NCBI GenBank assembly: GCA_017429345.1
Contig: JAFRPB010000159.1
Location: 1-52,137 of the forward strand
Direction of reading: 5' to 3'
Origin: Clostridia bacterium
GTDB taxonomy: Bacteria; Bacillota; Clostridia; Oscillospirales; Acutalibacteraceae
Length of the DNA: 52,137 bases
Position numbers and translations under genes: made by a program. Shown one piece after another: positions 47,615-52,137 of the stretch (positions are counted from its first letter, which is position 1; the number at the start of each line of letters is the position of its first letter). The notes beneath the pieces are model-generated. The model had not been told where the DNA came from and made no database searches. It saw only the letters and a list, made by a program, of their open reading frames with translations.

Positions 47615-49126
47615 TCATTCGGAGATTTCGAACCCCTGTTCCGCGCGCTTCGCGGCCAGGTCCGCCTGCATCTTTTTCTTCGCGTCGCCCGAGATCTTAT
47701 AGAAGAACATCGGGATCGCGCAGAGCAGCAGGCTCACGCCGGGCACGACGGAAACCAGTGAGAACATGGCGAAATTCTGCGCTCTCGTCAGTTCGGTCGC
47801 CGCCATGATGGTGGTGGAGTTGAGCATCTGGTCGGGCTTGAAGCCGATCGCCATATACATCACGACGATGCCGCAGGTGGAAAGGGCGCTGCCCAGCTTG
47901 TTGATGAAGCCCTGACACGCCGAGCCGAGGGCGTTGTCGCGGTGCCCAGTCTTCAGCTCCATATAGTCAAGGCAGTCGTAGATCATCGCGATCGAGATGG
48001 TGTTGATGACGCCCAGCGGGATGCAGGAGATAATGACGAAGGGGATGCAGGCGTAAAGGTTCGCGGTGAACCAGCCGATCAGGGTCGTGAAGATGCTCGC
48101 AACGAACCCGCCCAGACATGTGGTGATGAGCAGCTTTTTATAGTCGAATTTTTTCATCAGCGTCGGCATCAGAAGCGTGGAGCCGAACATGCCGACGATG
48201 GCGCAGACCTGGAAGATCGTCTTGACCGTCGAGACCGACGCGTCAATCGCCGCGGTCTTCTCCGCAAGGCTCATCCCCGTAAGGTCGGGACCGATATAGA
48301 AGGCGTAGCGCGCAACGTGGATCGCCGCCGCCTGCACCATATATCTGCCGCTGGAGAATACGCCCATCAGGATCACGAGCAGCAGCGGCTTGCAGGTGAA
48401 GATGCGCTTGAGCTGCGAGGGCTCGCCGGGCTCGCGGTGTGTGACCGGAGGCACGACGCGCTCCTTGATGTGGAAATAGGAATTGACGTAGAGCACAATG
48501 CCCAGCACGATCACGATGCAGGCAATGATCAGGTATTTTTTCTTATTGTACGCCTCGGGGTCGGCGGAGCTGATCAGCTTCGGCAGCGTAAAGCCCGCAA
48601 TGAAGAAGAACACCTCGGGCAGCGCGGAACCGACGCTGTTCCAGATCTTGCTGAAGGAGACCACGTGGCTGCGCTCGTCGGGATCCGGCGTGAGCACGTT
48701 CGGCAGGCTCCAGAAGGGCACGTCCGCCATCGTGTACATCATGCCCCAGAGCACGTAGATCACCGCGGAATAGATCATCAGTTCCTTCTGCGGCAGATCG
48801 GGGCTCAGGTACATCAGGAAGGTCAAAATCGCGATCGGCGCGGCGGCGAACAGGATATAGGGCTTCAGTTTGCCCCATTTCGTCGTGTTCCGGTCGACGA
48901 TCATGCCCATCAGCGGGTCGTTGATCGCGTCCCATACGCGCGCGAGCAGCATCAGCATCAGCACAAACATCAGCGGCAGATGCAGGATATTGACGTAATA
49001 GTCGCTGATGTAGCTTGACATCATGGCGTAGATCATGCCCTGACCGAGCCCGCCGAGAGAGAACATCCACAGTTCTTTCTTCCCGACGTAGCGCACCGGC
49101 TGCTCGGACTTGGTTTTCTTGCCCAT
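47615..49126 (-). CDS. GPH-family sugar:cation symporter
   Basis: The ATG at 49126 follows AAAGGAG; an in-frame upstream ATG would lie over the -10 region. The 503-residue product has about 12 membrane segments and the GPH signature ARVWDAINDPLMGMIVDRNT followed by KWGKLKPYIL. ADVPFWSLPNVLTPDPDERS is a typical cytoplasmic loop. It would import glycosides or oligosaccharides with a cation. It leads the minus-strand operon symporter-GH16-phosphatase, paralleling the plus-strand run at 11875-19669. Confidence 0.92.
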   Translation of the reverse strand: MGKKTKSEQPVRYVGKKELWMFSLGGLGQGMIYAMMSSYISDYYVNILHLPLMFVLMLMLLARVWDAINDPLMGMIVDRNTTKWGKLKPYILFAAAPIAILTFLMYLSPDLPQKELMIYSAVIYVLWGMMYTMADVPFWSLPNVLTPDPDERSHVVSFSKIWNSVGSALPEVFFFIAGFTLPKLISSADPEAYNKKKYLIIACIVIVLGIVLYVNSYFHIKERVVPPVTHREPGEPSQLKRIFTCKPLLLVILMGVFSSGRYMVQAAAIHVARYAFYIGPDLTGMSLAEKTAAIDASVSTVKTIFQVCAIVGMFGSTLLMPTLMKKFDYKKLLITTCLGGFVASIFTTLIGWFTANLYACIPFVIISCIPLGVINTISIAMIYDCLDYMELKTGHRDNALGSACQGFINKLGSALSTCGIVVMYMAIGFKPDQMLNSTTIMAATELTRAQNFAMFSLVSVVPGVSLLLCAIPMFFYKISGDAKKKMQADLAAKRAEQGFEISE

Positions 49127-49168
49127 AGAATCGCTCCTTTGCAAGGCATTTTGCCTTATTATAATGGT

Positions 49169-49197
49169 ATTATATACTATTTTTTTGGGCAATACAA
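49169..49197 (-). promoter_or_regulatory. Promoter of the symporter-GH16-phosphatase operon
   Basis: On the minus strand TTGTAT (complement of 49192-49197) and TATAAT (complement of 49169-49174) have a 17-bp spacer, 42 bp before the ATG. Confidence 0.75.
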
Positions 49198-49204
49198 GAG
49201 AAAA

Positions 49205-49326
49205 TTTATAAAATCTGATTTATCTGGATGAAAGGCAGCAGGCAACAGGCAGTAGGTAGCTTGCCGGGGCGCACAGCGCAAATTTGACAGAACTATTGCC
49301 TGATGCCCAATGCCTGATGCCTGTAA
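49205..49326. repeat. Heptamer/hairpin intergenic repeat, copy R4
   Basis: It is turned relative to R1/R3/R5: ATCTGATTTATCTGGATG, then GGCAGCA, GGCAACA, GGCAGTA units. The core contains GCACAGCGCAAATTTGACAG (the complement of the R1/R3 core), then TATTGCC, TGATGCC, CAATGCC units and CTGTAAAA. The outer hairpins are mostly lost. Confidence 0.8.
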
Positions 49327-49360
49327 AAGATCCGGGCGGGCTGCGACGCAGCCCGCCCGG
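49325..49360 (-). terminator. Terminator of the aminotransferase gene
   Basis: CCGGGCGGGCTGCG (49332-49345) pairs with CGCAGCCCGCCCGG (49347-49360); read on the minus strand it is followed by ATCTTTTA. It lies 10 bp after the gene's stop. Confidence 0.75.
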
Positions 49361-49369
49361 TATCGTTTT

Positions 49370-50464
49370 TCACACCCTTGTTTCGGGAATGATCTTTTTC
49401 AGTTCTTCCGTAAGCTCCCGCATCAGCTCTTCGGTGCCGATGGTGATGCGCAGATGCTTCTCGGCGTTGCCGTCGAACACGCGGATCAGATACCCGCGCT
49501 TCGCGGCTTCCTCCCGGATGCGGACCGCGTCGTACCCCCGAAGCCGGATATAGACGAAATTCGCGTCGGAGGGATAGACGTAGACGTCGGGGATCGCGTT
49601 CAGCTCCCTGCGCAGCTCCTCCCGCGAGGCGACGATCTTCGCGCCGATCTCATTATAATAATCGTCGTCCCCGAGGGCGGCGACCGCCATCCGTTTGACA
49701 AGATGCGGCAGACGGTGCAGGGGCAGATCGAGCCAGAGCACTTTTTTCAGCGCCGCGCTGCAGAAGCCGTAGCCGACGCGCAGGTTGGCAAGACCGTAAT
49801 ACTTGGAGAACGTACGCGAGAAGATCACGTTATCGTAGGTATTGATCATCCGCGGCACGTCCAGCGTATATTTTTTAAAGCCGAAATACGCCTCATCCGC
49901 GACGAACAGCGTCTCCGGGAAATCCCGCACGAGGGCTTCGAACATCCCGTCGTCCATACTGTTGCCCGTGGGCATGGCGGGGCTCGCGATGATGGTCACG
50001 GCGGGCTTCAGCGCCGAGAGGCGCGCGCGGATATCCCTTTCGTCGAACACGCAGGCGTCCTCTGTCTCGACGATGGGGAACCGCTCCACACGAAGGAAAC
50101 GGCAGTCCGCAAGGCCGGTGTAATAGCTCCAGCCGGGGTCGGGCAGCAACACGGTATCGCCGGGCTTGGTGAAAATGTTCATGATCGAGCGCAGGTTCTC
50201 CGCCGAACCGTTGCCGGTGAAGATGCATCCGACGGGAACGCCGAATTTTTCCGACAGCGCGTCGGTCAGGTCGTCGTGACTGCCGGACTCATACAGGCAG
50301 AGGTCGTTGAACGAGGTCTGCCGCAGCGTATCCATGCAGCGGGGCGACGGACCGTAAAGGTTCTCGTTGTAATGCAGCCTGCCGGTCTCCTGCTCGGTCG
50401 GCACGCCGGCGTAACGGGTGATCCCGTCGTAGCGTCGGGTGAGGTTGTTTGGGGATTGGTTCAT
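49370..50464 (-). CDS. class I/II aminotransferase, histidinol-phosphate aminotransferase-like
   Basis: A 364-residue PLP enzyme. LHYNENLYGPSP near residue 30 is the HisC/CobD-type substrate loop; TGNGSAENL binds the cofactor phosphate. FVADEAYFGF includes Asp190 and Tyr193. FSRTFSKYYGLANLRVGYG carries Lys221, the Schiff-base lysine. No other histidine genes are near, so its amino acid could be a different one. The stop-proximal terminator and repeats on both sides suggest a single-gene unit. GAGG lies 10 bp before the ATG. Confidence 0.88.
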   Translation of the reverse strand: MNQSPNNLTRRYDGITRYAGVPTEQETGRLHYNENLYGPSPRCMDTLRQTSFNDLCLYESGSHDDLTDALSEKFGVPVGCIFTGNGSAENLRSIMNIFTKPGDTVLLPDPGWSYYTGLADCRFLRVERFPIVETEDACVFDERDIRARLSALKPAVTIIASPAMPTGNSMDDGMFEALVRDFPETLFVADEAYFGFKKYTLDVPRMINTYDNVIFSRTFSKYYGLANLRVGYGFCSAALKKVLWLDLPLHRLPHLVKRMAVAALGDDDYYNEIGAKIVASREELRRELNAIPDVYVYPSDANFVYIRLRGYDAVRIREEAAKRGYLIRVFDGNAEKHLRITIGTEELMRELTEELKKIIPETRV

Positions 50465-50492
50465 ATTTTATGCCTCGGTTTCTTTATTTATC

Positions 50493-50634
50493 AAATTCTG
50501 ATTTATCGGGCTTTTTGCCAAGGCATTAGGCATTGGGCATCAGGCAATAGATATGTCAAATATACGCTGTGTGCCTCGGCAGGTTACCTAATGCCTATTG
50601 CCTGCTGCCTATTGCCTTTTATTCCGACAATTCA
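50493..50634. repeat. Heptamer/hairpin intergenic repeat, copy R5
   Basis: AAATTCTGATTTATCGGG is followed by GGCATTA, GGCATTG, GGCATCA, GGCAATA, a core with ATATACGCTGTGTGCCTCGG and CCTAATG/CCTATTG units. It closes with TTCCGACAATTCA, which contains the stop codon of the MFS gene (TGA, complement of 50632-50634) and lacks seven bases present in R3. Confidence 0.85.
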
Positions 50635-51858
50635 GGCTTCGGCTTTTCTTCTGCCCACAACAACCGCCGCCCAGCACGACACGCAGGCGACGGCGCCGAA
50701 GATCAGAAGGCAGACGAACACGCCGTTCCACGAGCGGGTATCGGCGATATGCCCGAGCAGCCAGGTGCTCAACGTGCTGCCCACGTAGCAGAACGTGTCG
50801 AGCACGCCGGCGAGCAGGCCGGAATCCATCTGATCGCGAATATACATCGGGATGATACTCGTGATCACGTTGTTGATCGCGCTCATGAGCATCGCGGAGC
50901 AGGCGAACAGGGCGATGAGCACGACGGGCGTTTTCAGGCCCGCGGTCAGAAGCACCAGCACGAGAACGACCGTCTCCGCAAGATACAGCACGCCGTTGAG
51001 CACGGAGGTGTTCTTTTGTTTTTTGTGCAGCGTCGCGGAGAGCCACGCGCCGAAGATCGCGATCAGGGGCAATATCAGCGTGAAGAGGATCGACAGCGAC
51101 TCCTTCATGCCGTAATTCTCTTTGAGGATCGAGGGCGTCCAGGTGGTCACGCCGTCCTTGATAAAACCGTTGGAGATCGCGGCGAACACCAGCAGGACCG
51201 CCCCGATGATGAACGCGGGCGTGAAGGCGGGACGCTTTTTCGGCGCGGGCACGTAGGCCGCGGCGCCTTCTCTTGTGAGCGTCTTGTCGATCCTGCCGAC
51301 GAGCACGAACCAGAGGACGCCGACCGCCGCAAGCAGGATCGCGGGCGTATAGAATACCCAGCGGAAACTCGCGGAAGCCGCGGAGAACAGCGAGGACATC
51401 CCGTAGGCAATAAAGGTGCCCAGCGCGGTGGGCGTGCTCATTACGACGACCGCTCTCGAAAGCAGCTCATCGGGCAGACGGTCGGAGAGGGTCTTGATCA
51501 GCGAGCTCCAGAGAATGGACTGAAACGCGCCGTTGAGCAGCCAGACGAATTTCATCGCGCCCACCGTCGGGCAGAGCGTCATGCCCACGTTGACGGCGGC
51601 GGAGCCGATCAGCGCGATCATAACAGAATACCGCGTATTGTATTTTCTCGAAAGAATGCCGTGCACCAGCTGCCCTGCGCCGTAAGAAAAGAAAAAGAAC
51701 GAGCTGACAAGGCCCGCGTCGGTCTTCGTCGAGCCGAGCTGCGAAATGATCTCAACGATATAAGCGTTATAATTCAGCCGACCCACGTACGCGGCGACGT
51801 ACGCCGCCCAGGAAAGAAAGATGATCAGCTGCGACGCCTGTTTTGCTTTTTTATCCAT
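50632..51858 (-). CDS. MFS transporter (OPA/sugar-phosphate permease type)
   Basis: The ATG at 51858 follows AAGAAGG; upstream in-frame ATGs have no good site. The 408-residue protein has about 12 membrane segments. YVGRLNYNAYIVEIISQLG followed by GLVSSFFFFSYGAGQLVHG resembles the N-terminal half of the organophosphate:phosphate antiporter group (GlpT/UhpT-like), and GILSRKYNTRYSVM is the MFS cytoplasmic loop. Substrate may be a phosphorylated sugar or glycerol phosphate, which would fit the GDPD and phosphatases (inference). The stop codon lies in repeat R5. Confidence 0.85.
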   Translation of the reverse strand: MDKKAKQASQLIIFLSWAAYVAAYVGRLNYNAYIVEIISQLGSTKTDAGLVSSFFFFSYGAGQLVHGILSRKYNTRYSVMIALIGSAAVNVGMTLCPTVGAMKFVWLLNGAFQSILWSSLIKTLSDRLPDELLSRAVVVMSTPTALGTFIAYGMSSLFSAASASFRWVFYTPAILLAAVGVLWFVLVGRIDKTLTREGAAAYVPAPKKRPAFTPAFIIGAVLLVFAAISNGFIKDGVTTWTPSILKENYGMKESLSILFTLILPLIAIFGAWLSATLHKKQKNTSVLNGVLYLAETVVLVLVLLTAGLKTPVVLIALFACSAMLMSAINNVITSIIPMYIRDQMDSGLLAGVLDTFCYVGSTLSTWLLGHIADTRSWNGVFVCLLIFGAVACVSCWAAVVVGRRKAEA

Positions 51859-51903
51859 CCGAGCGCCTTCTTTGTGTGGAATTACCATATGATTATACAT
51901 CAA

Positions 51904-52137
51904 AATAGATAAATATATTTCCTGATTAGAATTATTGCCATCTTTTTTTTAATTCTGATTTGTCGGGGAGAGCGTACGGTAGCACGGCGCACCCGCGCAA
52001 TGTCATTAAGTTAAGGATTCCTCAAAAGAGGGGTCCTACTTTTTTTGAAAAAAACGAGTTTTTTTCAAAAAAGGGCTTGACAAATGAGCCAAAATGTGCG
52101 GTCGCATTGGCGGCGAACATAGGAATTTTAGATGCCG
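51904..52137. other. Non-coding right edge with repeat remnant and T/A-rich palindrome
   Basis: No gene is seen. AATTCTGATTTGTCGGGG (51951-51968) is an arm of the heptamer/hairpin repeat without the heptamers. At about 52040-52073 there is a palindrome of T7-G-A7 type around CGAG. TTGACA at 52077-52082 lacks a -10 at usual distance. Confidence 0.6.

Noticed and set aside
49310-50788. Plus-strand ORF of 492 codons
   Set aside because: Antisense to the PLP aminotransferase, whose catalytic lysine motif and length are typical.
52077-52082. TTGACA as a promoter at the right edge
   Set aside because: No -10-like hexamer at 16-18 bp and no gene start in the remaining bases.

Overview
The window looks like a chromosome segment of a fairly GC-rich member of the Clostridia, probably an Oscillospirales-type gut or rumen anaerobe. 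This is an inference from strong GGAGG ribosome sites, consensus sigma-A promoters, an ECF sigma/anti-sigma pair, and very large secreted proteins built of MBG-like, B-repeat, discoidin-like and Cys-rich repeats. There are no rRNA or tRNA genes, no CRISPR array, and no transposase or integrase. Most of the sequence is ordinary protein-coding DNA, and many intergenic gaps are filled by repeat families.

Layout. 1-1941: a MITE-like end, then a D-2-hydroxyacid dehydrogenase and a sugar-phosphate isomerase/epimerase-like gene. 2198-10506 (minus): one giant secreted protein split by an apparent one-base frameshift. 10831-21578: two divergent GH16 enzymes around a shared operator region. The plus-strand GH16 leads a run with a secreted lipase-like hydrolase, a zinc-ribbon membrane protein, a Big2-domain membrane protein, a GPH-family sugar symporter, a membrane-tethered GDPD-like phosphodiesterase and a heparinase II/III-like lyase. 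21617-27038: a small gene with a consensus promoter, a second MITE, a ComEC-like metallo-beta-lactamase, a GH20 hexosaminidase, an AT-rich CoiA-like gene and a calcineurin-like phosphoesterase. 27165-31752: a LytTR regulator with an NTF2-like domain, divergent from a secreted protein, then a GNAT gene and a GH42-like glycosidase. 31880-35233: an SDF-type symporter fused to a degenerate ATPase-like domain, then ECF sigma and anti-sigma. 35535-40223 (minus): a giant discoidin/B-repeat/Cys-repeat protein. 40447-42574: an aldo/keto reductase and a membrane XRE regulator. 42887-49126 (minus): an SGNH hydrolase, a Fic gene, cytidine deaminase, a secreted phosphatase, a third GH16 and a second GPH symporter. 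49370-51858 (minus): a class I aminotransferase and an MFS transporter.

Common themes. The glycosidases, lyase, esterases, phosphatases and two GPH symporters suggest capture and uptake of complex glycans or glycolipids. Four secreted proteins end in similar short aromatic helices, and in two of them a CxxCGxxHxG mini-motif precedes the helix. This could be an undescribed C-terminal surface-retention signal. The Fic gene lies between two 64-bp copies of the cytidine deaminase 3' end, which looks like insertion of a cassette at a gene end. A family of intergenic repeats made of heptamer units and variable-tip hairpins supplies or touches the stop codon of three neighbouring genes.
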